Assembly: GCA_021831785.1 (NCBI GenBank)
Contig: JAKBMB010000005.1
Location: 1-48,343 of the forward strand
Direction: 5' to 3'
Origin: Deltaproteobacteria bacterium
Lineage (GTDB): Bacteria; Desulfobacterota; Binatia; Binatales; Binataceae
DNA length: 48,343 nucleotides
How positions within the stretch are numbered: position 1 is the first letter of the stretch; each line of letters starts with the position of its first letter. The notes beneath the pieces were generated by a model that ran no database searches, had not been told where the DNA came from, and saw nothing but the letters and a program-made list of their open reading frames with translations. The translations under genes and the position numbers were made by a program. Of the stretch, positions 34,821 to 43,014 are shown in pieces.

Positions 34821-36034
34821 AGAATTTGCGCGTCGGATTAGACGTGGGTACCAGCAAGGTGTGCGCGTTGGTGGCGGAAGTTTCGCTGGACGGCGGGCCC
34901 GCGCCCGTCGGCTACGGAATCGCGCCCTGCACCGGGTTGCGCAAGGGCGTGGTGGTCAATATCGAAGCGACCGTAGAGGCGATCCGCGCCGCCGTGGCCG
35001 AGGCCGAGAAAACCGCCGGCGTGAAAATCGGCGCCGCGGTCGTGGGGATCGCGGGCGCACACATCGACGGCTTCAACAGCCACGGGATCGTGGCCGTGCG
35101 CGGCGGCGAGGTCGGCGCGCGCGACGTCGACCGCGTGATCGAGGCGGCGCGCGCCATCGCCATCCCGCTCGATCGCCAGATCATACATATCCTGCCGCAG
35201 CGCTTCACGGTCGACGATCAAGCCGATGTTCGCGATCCGATCGGAATGGCCGGCGTGCGCATCGAGGCCCATATCCACGTCGTGACCAGCGCGCAGACCT
35301 ACGCGCAGAATCTGATGAAGTGCTGCGAGCGGGCCGGCGTTGCCGTGCAGCAATTGCTGCTCGAGCCGCTAGCCGCAGCGATGGCCACTTTGTTTCCCGA
35401 CGAACGGGAGCTCGGCGTGGCGCTGGTCGATATCGGCGGCGGCGCGACCGGAGTCGTGGTAATGGCGGGCGGCGCCGTGATGCACACCGCGGTGGTGCCG
35501 CTGGGCGGCAACCATCTGACCGGCGACCTCGCTGCCGGACTGAGGACGCCGATGGCGGAGGCCGAGCGCCTTAAGATCGCCTACGGCGTGGCGACCAACC
35601 TAGTGGTCAAGAGCGACGAGATCGTGCGGGTGCCGGGGATCGGCGGACGCGAGCCGCGGCCGATCGCGCGGCGGCTTCTGGGCGAAATCCTCGAGCCGCG
35701 GATGGAAGAAATATTCGTCTTGGTCCAACGCCAACTTATCCGTTCGGGGGTGGCCGACAAGCTGGCCTCGGGATTGGTCCTCGCCGGCGGAAGCTCGCTT
35801 TTGGAAGGCGCCCAGGAGCTGGCCGAGCGCGTGTTCAACGCGCCCGTCCGGCGCGGCCTGCCGGTGAACCTCAAAGGGCTGCCCGAAGAGTTGATGAAAC
35901 CGATGTACGCGACCGCGGCGGGGCTGATTCTCTATGCTGACGCCCAGAAGGCCGCCGCCAACGGCGCAGGTCACCGGCGAAGATGGGAGAAAATACGCTC
36001 ACGCGTGAGCGAATGGGTCAGAGATTTCTTCTGA
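34817..36034 (+). CDS. ftsA: Cell-division ATPase FtsA
   Basis: A 405-residue actin-like protein. Phosphate-1 motif GLDVGTSKVCALVAE, SHS2/1C region (EGVV-like GVVVNIEATVEAIRAAV), DIGGGATGVVVMAGG and VLAGGSSLLEGAQELAE. The C-terminal RWEKIRSRVSEWVRDFF is the amphipathic membrane-targeting helix. FtsA tethers FtsZ to the membrane. The ATGA start overlap with ftsQ suggests coupling. Confidence 0.96.
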   Translation: MKNLRVGLDVGTSKVCALVAEVSLDGGPAPVGYGIAPCTGLRKGVVVNIEATVEAIRAAVAEAEKTAGVKIGAAVVGIAGAHIDGFNSHGIVAVRGGEVGARDVDRVIEAARAIAIPLDRQIIHILPQRFTVDDQADVRDPIGMAGVRIEAHIHVVTSAQTYAQNLMKCCERAGVAVQQLLLEPLAAAMATLFPDERELGVALVDIGGGATGVVVMAGGAVMHTAVVPLGGNHLTGDLAAGLRTPMAEAERLKIAYGVATNLVVKSDEIVRVPGIGGREPRPIARRLLGEILEPRMEEIFVLVQRQLIRSGVADKLASGLVLAGGSSLLEGAQELAERVFNAPVRRGLPVNLKGLPEELMKPMYATAAGLILYADAQKAAANGAGHRRRWEKIRSRVSEWVRDFF

Positions 36035-36048
36035 CGCTTTTATTAACT

Positions 36049-36075
36049 CGCGGCATCGACGACCAAGATGCCGCG
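36049..36075 (+). promoter_or_regulatory. Hairpin in the ftsA-ftsZ gap
   Basis: CGCGGCATC (36049-36057) pairs perfectly with GATGCCGCG (36067-36075) around a 9-nt loop, 38 bp before the ftsZ start. No T-tract follows. It could be an mRNA-processing or stability element that raises ftsZ expression, or half of an attenuator. This is the only sizeable gap in the later part of the operon. Confidence 0.4.
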
Positions 36076-36112
36076 ACCGACAGCCAATGTGGAGTGGCGG
36101 GGAGAGTGCCCA

Positions 36113-37366
36113 ATGATCGAATTGATTGACAATCCCGACCCAGGAGCGCGAATCAAAGTGATTGGGGCAGGCGGCTGCGGAGGCAACGCGGTCAACCATA
36201 TGATCGCGGCAGGCCTCAAGAATGTCGAGTTTATCGCGGCCAACACCGACCTTCAGGCGCTGCAGCAGAGCCGCGCGCCACTGAAAATGCAGATCGGCGC
36301 GACTATCACGCGCGGACGCGGCACCGGGGGCAACCCGGAGATCGGACGCAAGTCGGCGCTCGAAGACGAGGACCGCTTGCGCGAATGCCTGGCCGGCGCG
36401 GAGATGGTCTTCGTCACCGCCGGCATGGGCGGCGGCACCGGCACCGGCTCGGCGCCGGTGATCGCGCGTCTGGCGCGCGAGAGCGGAGCGCTTACCGTAG
36501 GCGTGGTCACCAAGCCGTTCCAGTTCGAAGGACGGCGGCGGATGGCCCAAGCCGAGCAGGGACTGCGCGAGCTCAAGAGCACGGTCGACACCGTGATCAC
36601 GATTCCGAACCAGCGGCTTTTGTCGATCGCCAGCCGCACCACCCCGCTCGGCGAGGCCTTTCAGCGCGCCGACGAGGTCCTGCTGCAAGCGGTGCGCGGA
36701 ATTTCCGAGTTGGTGACCGTCCCCGGGCTAATCAACCTGGACTTCGCCGACGTGCGCTCGATCATGGCCGAGATGGGGATGGCGTTGATGGGAGCAGCGG
36801 TGGCCGCCGGAGAGAACCGCGCGGTGGAAGCTGCCCAGCGCGCAATCTCTAGTCCGCTGCTTGAGGAAGTGTCGATCAAGGGCGCACGCGGGCTTTTGAT
36901 TAATATCACCGGCGGCGCCGACCTGTCGCTGTACGAGGTCAACGAAGCGGCCAGCTTGATTCAAGAGGAAGCCCACGAAGACGCCAATATTATCTTCGGC
37001 GCCGTGATCGACGAGCAGCTCACGCAGGAACTGCGGGTGACCGTTATCGCTACCGGCTTCGGCGACCTGAGCACGCCCCACCTTCTAGCAGTACCCCTGA
37101 GCGCGCCCGCGCGGGTCACCGCGCCGGTACGCGCCGCGGAGACCTTTCCGGTCGAGCCGCCAGAGCCCGCGCCGCCGCTGCAAATGAAAGCGCCGCCCAA
37201 CCGCCCGACAAGGCGCCTAGGGCTCATCGTGGGTGACGACTTGGACATCCCCGCCTTCAAGCGCCAAGGCGAAGACCCGGGCTATCCGATGGTGCATCTG
37301 GAGCCGAGCCACCTAGTGGAAACCGAGGAGAATCTAGACATTCCCACCTTTCTCCGAAAACAGTAG
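36113..37366 (+). CDS. ftsZ: Cell-division GTPase FtsZ
   Basis: A 417-residue tubulin homologue. [13 protein letters not shown], the tubulin signature [13 protein letters not shown] and synergy loop [11 protein letters not shown] are intact. The tail contains LDIPAFKRQ and, at the very end, [10 protein letters not shown]; the latter is the conserved C-terminal peptide that binds FtsA and other partners, and the former looks like a second copy 35 residues upstream. Start ATG 36113 has GGGGAG (36099-36104) 8 nt before it; the frame is open to 36068 but that lies across the hairpin. Confidence 0.97.
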   Translation: MIELIDNPDPGARIKVIGAGGCGGNAVNHMIAAGLKNVEFIAANTDLQALQQSRAPLKMQIGATITRGRGTGGNPEIGRKSALEDEDRLRECLAGAEMVFVTAGMGGGTGTGSAPVIARLARESGALTVGVVTKPFQFEGRRRMAQAEQGLRELKSTVDTVITIPNQRLLSIASRTTPLGEAFQRADEVLLQAVRGISELVTVPGLINLDFADVRSIMAEMGMALMGAAVAAGENRAVEAAQRAISSPLLEEVSIKGARGLLINITGGADLSLYEVNEAASLIQEEAHEDANIIFGAVIDEQLTQELRVTVIATGFGDLSTPHLLAVPLSAPARVTAPVRAAETFPVEPPEPAPPLQMKAPPNRPTRRLGLIVGDDLDIPAFKRQGEDPGYPMVHLEPSHLVETEENLDIPTFLRKQ

Positions 37367-37379
37367 CAGCGCGCGCTAT

Positions 37380-37433
37380 AACAACGCGTTCCCGCCGGTG
37401 GTCACATATTCGAACCGGTGGGAACGCGTTGTT
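37380..37433 (+). terminator. Strong hairpin ending the dcw operon
   Basis: A 20-bp stem (AACAACGCGTTCCCGCCGGT with ACCGGTGGGAACGCGTTGTT, one G-T pair) around a 14-nt loop, starting 13 bp after the ftsZ stop. Only a short T run follows, so termination may be assisted. The 37434-37553 stretch has no gene. Confidence 0.65.
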
Positions 37434-37553
37434 TCGATGCCACCACGACGAGCTGCAAAGTGTTCCGCGCACGGCGCTGTCGTGACCCTCGCCGCTTAGG
37501 CAACGACTCAAGCGGCGGCGAATTCATAAGCGAGAAGCGGCTTTGAGACCTGC

Positions 37554-38033
37554 TCAGCTCAGGATCAATTCAGTGCGTACGAAGTCTTTGTGCTCGGTGT
37601 CCCATACAAAGGCGGCGACATCCGCAAAGCGACCGCCCTTGACCGACAGAACCAACTGGGCGGTGTCGGGATAGTCGGGCTCGGCGGGATCAAACAAGCA
37701 TGCCGCCGCGCGATCAGTGGCGGAAAAGTACGCGTCATGCTCGGGATGGGAGTGGTAAATTATGGAGACCGGCAGGCTTTGCCGTTGAGCTTCTTCGAGC
37801 ACCGCCCGATGCTCGGCCGGATCCATCAGGAAGGCTATGCGCGCGTCGCGGGAAAAAGCTTTGGGATTTTCGCGATGCTTTTCGTTCTGGATATTGCGCA
37901 CCGGGTGGACCCTCTCGCTCAAGCCGGCGCCGACGACAAAGCCGCAGCATTCGTAAGGATAGGCCTGCTCAGCGTGCTCAACCAGAAGCGCGAAACTAGC
38001 CGCTCGTATGTCTACGGTCGCTTGCCGTTTCAT
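37554..38033 (-). CDS. JAMM/MPN+ metallopeptidase (Mec-like)
   Basis: A 159-residue JAB-domain protein. The catalytic set is complete: Glu in YPYECCGFVVG, then YHSHPEHDAYFSATDRAAA, which is H-x-H-x7-S-x2-D. Bacterial members cleave C-terminal extensions from ubiquitin-like sulfur carriers, such as Mycobacterium Mec acting on CysO, or deubiquitinate-like substrates. No ThiS/MoaD-like or E1-like gene is adjacent, so the partner lies elsewhere. It converges on the dcw operon. Confidence 0.85.
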   Translation of the reverse strand: MKRQATVDIRAASFALLVEHAEQAYPYECCGFVVGAGLSERVHPVRNIQNEKHRENPKAFSRDARIAFLMDPAEHRAVLEEAQRQSLPVSIIYHSHPEHDAYFSATDRAAACLFDPAEPDYPDTAQLVLSVKGGRFADVAAFVWDTEHKDFVRTELILS

Positions 38034-38647
38034 ATTTTAGAGGCCGCAGCTACGTCGCGACGCGCCGCACACGCCGTCGTGCATCGTGCTCGATTACCGC
38101 TAAGCAAAGTTGCCATTACACGGTTTGCCGGTGCCGACGACCGACCTCACATCACGGGCCTCGCGCAAGACGCCGTTTCGGCTCGGCATCATGCTCACCA
38201 TCATACTTAATACGCACCAGAGCTACAAAACCATGTTCCCTGTCACGCTTCTAGCCAACGCGCTACAAGTCCCAACGGTCGGCGCTGAGCGCGCCACGCC
38301 TCGCCGGTCCGCGACTCAGCGCGCCGGAACGATGCGGCTGCTCACGCTATCGGACGCCGCCAACGAAGTGATCCGGTTAGGTCCCGGCGAAGCCTCCCCG
38401 CTATGGTGCGATAAAGGGTCTGCAGGCGTTGCGGCCCACGTCGAGCGGCGGGGCGCTGACCTACCTGAATTAATTGGTCGGCAGCAAGCCTACGCCGGCG
38501 CATTCGGTGCCAAAAGCAGGTCCTCACTCAAGCTGCCGAGGTTCGGTCGTTAAGGGGCGCCCGGCATTGAAACCGGCGCTTGCGTTGCCTTAGCTGCGTT
38601 TGCTAGCGTGCGAACCCGGTCTGTTCACCGCAAGTCTTGAGCACAAC
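38034..38647. other. 614-bp stretch without a recognisable gene
   Basis: I see open frames here on both strands but none with family similarity, coding-like composition or a ribosome-binding site. The promoter of the JAMM gene should lie at its left end. Confidence 0.5.
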
Positions 38648-38722
38648 GTCCCCGTCGTCTAGCTCGGCCTAGGACACCGGCCTTTCACGCCGGTAACACG
38701 GGTTCAAATCCCGTCGGGGACG
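38648..38722 (+). tRNA. tRNA-Glu (TTC), CCA not encoded
   Basis: Acceptor GTCCCCG/CGGGGAC, anticodon stem CCGGC/GCCGG around loop CTTTCAC (anticodon TTC), T-arm ACGGG-TTCAAAT-CCCGT, discriminator G. CCA does not follow. Confidence 0.96.
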
Positions 38723-38852
38723 CGGACGAAAAAAGCGTTGTATTTGCTAGGGCTGGTGGCCGTTGAGGTCTCCCGCAGCGCGTCCCCGATAGGTGGTTTG
38801 ACAGCCACGACGCCTAAAAACTGCCCGTTTTGTCGGTTTTCCCCCCTGCTGA

Positions 38853-38966
38853 GCACCTGCGGGCGAGCTCAAACCAGTCATCCAGACTGCGTACATTACC
38901 GGATGGCGGATCGCGTCCGAAATCCTGACCCGGCAAAAGCATCACGTTAATCTGGAAAGCGCCGAT
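38853..38966 (+). pseudogene. Tyrosine-recombinase (phage integrase) fragment
   Basis: After a TGA at 38850 the frame reads ELKPVIQTAYITGWRIASEILTRQKHHVNLES, the box-1 region of tyrosine integrases with the catalytic Arg in TGWR. The rest of the catalytic domain (H-x-x-R, Tyr) is not found; the frame stays open to 39198 but continues as sequence I do not recognise. It is a remnant of a mobile-element integrase between tRNA-Glu and the tRNA-Leu fragment. From 39199 to 39431 nothing else is visible. Confidence 0.6.
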
Positions 38967-39431
38967 TATGCCGTAAACGGTCAGATCCGCGTCACCGACG
39001 AGGTCTTTCTAGGGGATGTCATGGTTTTGCGACGGTCATCCGAACGGCATCTCAAGAAAGGTGATGCGACCAACCGGGCGAACGCTGCGCGAGTCTACTT
39101 GGATACGATCGAGCATGGGGGACGACGCTTCGTGGCGGTGTTATACTGTGGACCGCGCCCGACGACAAACTTCGACGCCCGGGTAAATCTTCCGATATGA
39201 TTCTGATCCATTCGCTGCGCCGGCATCACTTGCGCGCCCTCTCTTTGAGCCGCCGATCCTCCCGGCCCCATAGCATTCGAGCGGTCAGGGGACTCACCCA
39301 GCGGGAGCGAATTGCTTCGACGATTCCAGAGAACAGCCAAAGTTGAGCCAAAGTCGGCCGCGATCTCCGCGCGGGGGGTGACAGCCAAAGCCGTTCGCGC
39401 TGGCAGGCGCGGCACTGTCGCGGGGGTTTTA

Positions 39432-39489
39432 TGGTGCCGAGGGCGGGACTTGAACCCGCATGTGGTTGCCCACGGAGGATTTTGAGTCC
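39432..39489 (-). other. 3' half of tRNA-Leu (CAA): attachment-site remnant
   Basis: Reading the minus strand: GGACTCAAAATCCT (anticodon arm, CAA), a class II variable arm GTGG-GCAA-CCAC, T-arm GCGGG-TTCAAGT-CCCGC, acceptor strand CCTCGGC, discriminator A and CCA. The 5' half (GCCGAGG acceptor strand and D-arm) is absent. A 3'-half copy is the usual product of integration into a tRNA gene; its polarity puts the element on the right (higher coordinates) and chromosome on the left. Confidence 0.8.
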
Positions 39490-39750
39490 CATTTTCGGGC
39501 TTTTGAAAAAGTCAGTAAAAATGGGGAGGTTTCGAAAAAGTGCCCGAATTTACTGCGATCTTTGCGAGGCTCCGACTGCCCACAATTGACCTCTTTTGCC
39601 CCGCTCTGTCGATCCGCAGTGTGACAAATTTGTGACAAGCTCCATGATGCGTCGGTTCGCATCGACGGGGCACCGCGCGTCCGCAACTGCTTTCTCTGAT
39701 ATTCGGCCGGGAGCTGACCTGCATACCGGGATGCAGTAGTCTAGAGACGT

Positions 39751-40029
39751 GTGATTCGTTCTTTCGGGGACAAACGGACCGAGGCATTGTTCGGCGATGA
39801 GTTCGTGCGCGACTTTCAAGGCGTGGCGCGGCGTGCGAAGCGCAAACTTGAGGCGCTCAACGCCGCGAGCTGCATTGAGGACTTAAGAGTGCCGCCCTCC
39901 AATCGGCTTGAAAAGCTCAGCGGTCAACTCAAGGATTTTTACTCGATACGAATCAATGACCGGTGGCGCGTAATCTTCAAGTGGCGCTCCGGTGACGCCT
40001 ATGAGGTCAGGATCGTAGACTATCATTAG
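39751..40029 (+). CDS. higB: HigB-type RelE-family toxin
   Basis: A 92-residue RelE/ParE-fold toxin: IRSFGDKRTEALF, RRAKRKLEALNAASCIEDLRVPPSNRLEKLSG, and YSIRINDRWRVIFKW...VRIVDYH, the classic HigB (plasmid-maintenance killer) pattern. It would cleave mRNA at the ribosome. Start is GTG. It precedes its antitoxin gene, the usual inverted HigBA order, with a 10-bp gap. It is the first gene inside the island boundary. Confidence 0.92.
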   Translation: MIRSFGDKRTEALFGDEFVRDFQGVARRAKRKLEALNAASCIEDLRVPPSNRLEKLSGQLKDFYSIRINDRWRVIFKWRSGDAYEVRIVDYH

Positions 40030-40039
40030 GAGGGAACCG

Positions 40040-40339
40040 ATGAAGAATGAGTTTGCGCCAGTCACACCGGGCGAGATGCTGAAGGAAGAATTTCTTCTCG
40101 AATATGGGCTCTCGCAGAACCAACTCGCCAAGGCGATTGGCATTTCTCCAAATCGGATCGCCGAGATAGTAAACGGGCGACGTCGAATCACTGCCGACAC
40201 GGCTCTGCGCCTGGGACTCTATTTCGGCAATAGTCCGGAGTTCTGGCTAAATCTCCAGACCCACTATGATCTCAAACGAGCGCGCAAGAAGCTGCCGCCA
40301 AAAGCTGTCGCACGCATCAAGGCCCAGCGGGCAGCCTGA
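40040..40339 (+). CDS. higA: HigA-type XRE-family antitoxin
   Basis: A 99-residue helix-turn-helix protein: TPGEMLKEEFLLEYGLSQNQLAKAIGISPNRIAEIVNGRRRITADTALRLGLYFGNSPEFWLNLQ is the VapI/HigA pattern. It should neutralise HigB and repress the operon. AGGAGGG immediately upstream of the ATG (spacing about 5) is a strong ribosome-binding site, stronger than that of higB, as expected for an antitoxin. Confidence 0.93.
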   Translation: MKNEFAPVTPGEMLKEEFLLEYGLSQNQLAKAIGISPNRIAEIVNGRRRITADTALRLGLYFGNSPEFWLNLQTHYDLKRARKKLPPKAVARIKAQRAA

Positions 40340-40467
40340 CCGCCCATTTCTATGTTACCGGCCGCCTCGTCTGGTCGGAGTGACCCAGAACCGGAAAAGT
40401 AGGCCAGGGATAAGTAGAGAGCGCGGCGTCGGATGTGGTCTTCTGGAAGCAGAGAGGAGGACCGGAG

Positions 40468-40734
40468 ATGCCGAAGAAGGGTCACAGCGAGGAGCAGATC
40501 CTGCGTGCGTTGCGGCAGGCTGAAGTGGGCGCGGAAGTAGGTGACATCTGTCGCGAGTTCGGAATCAGCGAGGCGGCCTTTTACATCTGGAAGAAAAAGT
40601 ATTCGGGGTTGGCATTGAGCGAGCTGCGCGAGCTACGGCAGCTGCGGGAGGAGAACGGCAAGCTCAAGCGGCTGGTGGCGGACCTCTCGCTTGACCGGCA
40701 CATCCTGCAGGAGATTGTGCAAAAAAAGCTCTGA
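40468..40734 (+). CDS. IS3-family transposase OrfA (helix-turn-helix subunit)
   Basis: An 88-residue OrfA: KKGHSEEQILRALRQAEVG...VGDICREFGISEAAFYIWKKKYSGL is the HTH_8 domain, followed by a leucine-zipper-like region (LRELRQLREENGKLKRLVADLSLDRHIL). GGAGGACCGGAG precedes the ATG at 40468. The gene ends just after a run of seven A residues (40721-40727), where a -1 slip would join it to OrfB. Confidence 0.9.
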   Translation: MPKKGHSEEQILRALRQAEVGAEVGDICREFGISEAAFYIWKKKYSGLALSELRELRQLREENGKLKRLVADLSLDRHILQEIVQKKL

Positions 40735-40811
40735 GGCCTCGCCAGCGGCGCGAGCTGGGGCGCTGGACCCAGGCGGTCTTCGCTCTGAGTGAGCGCCGAA
40801 CGGCGGGGCTG

Positions 40812-41741
40812 ATGAAAATCACGCGTAAGACTCTGGTCTACCGCAGCCGCCGACCACGGCAAGACGCTTTGCGCCAACGGCTGCGCGAGCTGGCGGCGAG
40901 CCGGGTGCGCTTTGGTTATCGAAGGTTGACGGTGATCCTGAGAAGAGAAGGCTGGCGAGTGAATCCCAAGCGCGTATATCGCCTCTATGCCGAAGATGGG
41001 CTTACGGTGCGCACCAAGACACGCAAGAAACTGGCGCGGCGCCCGCGGGTGGTGACGCCCAAGGCGACGCGGCTCAATCAGAAGTTGAGCATGGACTTCA
41101 TGAGCGCAAAACTCCTTGATGGGCGCTGGTTTCGCGTGCTGACGGTAATCGAGCAGTTCACCCGCGAATGTTTGGCGCTGGCCGCCGGCCGTGCGCTCAA
41201 CGGCCACAAGGTCGCGCTGGCACTTTCTCAGGTCGTAGCCGAGCGCGGTGCACCGGAATCAATTACGGTCGACAATGGGAGCGAATTTGCTGGTCGGGCA
41301 ATGCAAGCGTGGTCATATCAACACGGCGTACGGCTGGAGTTCATTCGGCCGGGAAGACCGGTCGAAAATGGCTATATCGAATCCTTCAACGGACGTTTGC
41401 GCGATGAGTGCCTGAACGTCGAAACCTTCTTCGACTTGGCCGACGTCCGCGACCAGCTCGAGCGCTGGCGGCAGGACTACAACCAGGTCAGGCCGCACAG
41501 CGCATTGGCCGCTCGCGCTCCGGAAGAGTTTGCGCGCGCCTGGCAACAATCGAGCGCGACATCGCTGCGCACGGCTTGGCCGGCAAACCAATTGCCGTCC
41601 GGCGCCGTGCAGAGCAGCGCTGCCGCGGATCCAAAATCTGAAAGCTTTTCGCCCCACCCTTATGCAAGTGTGAAGGGTGAGGGGGCGAAAAGCTGGTCAA
41701 AGACAGGGCAGAAAAGGAAGTGCCCATCAGCCAGTTGTTAG
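40812..41741 (+). CDS. IS3-family transposase OrfB (DDE catalytic subunit)
   Basis: A 309-residue rve-type transposase. DDE residues appear in LSMDFMSA, TVDNGSEF and NGYIESFNGRLRDECLN. The OrfB frame is open back to the A7 run (KALRPRQRRELGRWTQAVFALSERR), so the active product is probably an OrfAB fusion made by -1 frameshifting, the known IS3 mechanism. The C-terminal 40 or so residues are encoded over a large hairpin (41643-41694) and look non-native, so the natural stop may have been altered. Confidence 0.88.
   Translation: MKITRKTLVYRSRRPRQDALRQRLRELAASRVRFGYRRLTVILRREGWRVNPKRVYRLYAEDGLTVRTKTRKKLARRPRVVTPKATRLNQKLSMDFMSAKLLDGRWFRVLTVIEQFTRECLALAAGRALNGHKVALALSQVVAERGAPESITVDNGSEFAGRAMQAWSYQHGVRLEFIRPGRPVENGYIESFNGRLRDECLNVETFFDLADVRDQLERWRQDYNQVRPHSALAARAPEEFARAWQQSSATSLRTAWPANQLPSGAVQSSAAADPKSESFSPHPYASVKGEGAKSWSKTGQKRKCPSASC
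41643..41694. repeat. Long inverted repeat at the OrfB 3' end
   Basis: AGCTTTTCGCCCC (41643-41655) pairs perfectly with GGGGCGAAAAGCT (41682-41694), extended inward by ACCCTT/AAGGGT. It could be a repeat captured by, or the terminator of, the insertion sequence. Confidence 0.55.
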
Positions 41742-41763
41742 AGGTTGTCAATCGAGTCTGTAG

Positions 41764-42237
41764 AGTGCAATAAACGCCGGAAATACCGGCACCAACCGAC
41801 CACACCACGCCGAAATCTCTATTGCCGGTCGGCTCACTTTCGCGGGGCAGGTCACACAGGCGACGGACTCTACCTCAAATTGGCCGAGTTTTCGGGGGGC
41901 AGGCCAGGATGTCAAACGCAAGTTCGTCGAATCCGCATCTGAGTGGTCGCAAGGGTGGGATGACGACGATCCCGAGTGGCTGCGAGAGGTTGCTGGCGAT
42001 CTGGACAGCGTTGCCGAAAAATTCGAAGTGGACGCGAAGCGCTTGACGAGTCCCTTGCGTGAGAGAGCGGACGAAATTGAGGCTGAAAGAGCCGAGAACG
42101 AGCCGGAGGACGATCGGGACGATCGCGACGATTGGGAGCCGTCGTCTTACCGAGACGACGTGGACGATATGTTTCAAAATCTGCGAGAAGATCTCGAAAG
42201 TCAGCCGGAAGGCGAATTTCACGGGAACCGGACCTGA
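41764..42237 (+). pseudogene. 5'-truncated acidic protein fragment beside the IS
   Basis: One frame stays open from the TAG at 41761 to the TGA at 42237 but has no ATG, GTG or TTG before GTG 42028. It encodes coding-like sequence (DVKRKFVESASEWSQGWDDDDPEWLREVAGDLDSVAEKF) and ends in an Asp/Glu/Arg-rich tail (EPEDDRDDRDDWEPSS). I recognise no family. The IS at its 5' side probably removed the start. The GTG at 42028 would give a 69-residue peptide without a ribosome-binding site. Confidence 0.45.
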
Positions 42238-42258
42238 ATTTGGCGTGTCCGGCGCTCA

Positions 42259-42876
42259 TCAGGGGCGGGGCTGCAGAGCGGCGTGTCTTTGGCGGAAGGC
42301 GGCCAGCTTCATCCGGTTGCCGCAGGTCTTCATGCTGCACCAGCGGCGCTGCCGGTTCCTGGCGATCTCAAGGAAGAAGAGCCCGCAAGTCGGATTTGCG
42401 CAGCGCTTGATGCGGTTCAGTTCCCGGTTGCAAAGCAGCTCGGTTGCCGACTCGGCGATCGGCGCCAGCAATTGGCTTGGCTGATCCGGTCGCCGGCGAA
42501 ATTCCTGGGCGAAACCGCTTTTGGTTCGGACTAGCTCAGAACGGCCCGCGCGCGCGGAGAGGTATCTGTTTATCGCGGCGATCGCGTGTTCGGGTACGCT
42601 TCGCCCGGCGATGACCCGTTCAAGCACGGCGAGCAGGTGCTGGCGGAAGATTAGCGCGTCTCGGTAGATCTGTTGCGCTTCAGGTCTGCCAGCCCATCGG
42701 CTGGCTGCATCATTTAGCTCCGCTCTTGAAAGCAGCCGGGCCTCGGATAGCCATTCCAGCAAATCGTCGAAGTTATGAAGCGCTTCGGCCCGGTCGGCGC
42801 CGGGAGCGGTGTTCACGAAGTCGAGGCATGGATGTGCCCCGAGAAAAGTGAAGTGTTCGGTTCTTGCGCGCGCCAT
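42259..42876 (-). CDS. CGNR zinc-finger protein (ABATE/DUF1470 type)
   Basis: A 205-residue protein. The N-terminal ABATE-type domain (FTFLGAHPCLDFVNT ... LLEWLSEARLLS) is followed by a C-terminal treble-clef CGNR finger: CANPTCGLFFLEIARNRQRRWCSMKTCGNRMK, with the four cysteines C-x4-C-x15-C-x4-C and the CGNR signature. Such proteins are stress-linked transcriptional regulators. I start at ATG 42876 (GGAGA just upstream) because the family begins at this point; the frame is open further without homology. Divergent from the sigma-54 activator remnant. Confidence 0.85.
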   Translation of the reverse strand: MARARTEHFTFLGAHPCLDFVNTAPGADRAEALHNFDDLLEWLSEARLLSRAELNDAASRWAGRPEAQQIYRDALIFRQHLLAVLERVIAGRSVPEHAIAAINRYLSARAGRSELVRTKSGFAQEFRRRPDQPSQLLAPIAESATELLCNRELNRIKRCANPTCGLFFLEIARNRQRRWCSMKTCGNRMKLAAFRQRHAALQPRP

Positions 42877-43014
42877 CGGTCTCCATCGATGGCAAGAAGC
42901 AAAAATTCTTCCGAAAACAGACGCTCGGTTGTTGACAGGTTGCGGCGAAATATCCGAGAGTCTCATCAATCCTGAGCAGACAGCGCGGCGGGGGGTGTCT
43001 GATGCGAGCCGGCC

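Larger units (their letters stand above)
40435..41741 (+). mobile_element. IS3-family insertion sequence (OrfA/OrfB)
   Basis: The two overlapping-frame genes of an IS3-type element (IS51-like by protein style). Exact ends were not resolved; I could not find convincing terminal inverted repeats, only TGGTCGG near 40374 and CCGACCA near 41797. Region 40340-40434 is therefore either IS end or flank. Confidence 0.75.

Noticed and set aside
38110-38553. 147-codon open frame after the JAMM gene
   Set aside because: No recognisable domain, no ribosome-binding site and composition like neighbouring non-coding DNA.
39429-39819. Reverse-strand frames overlapping the tRNA-Leu fragment
   Set aside because: The C-terminal residues are translated tRNA sequence, and the remainder shows no family similarity.
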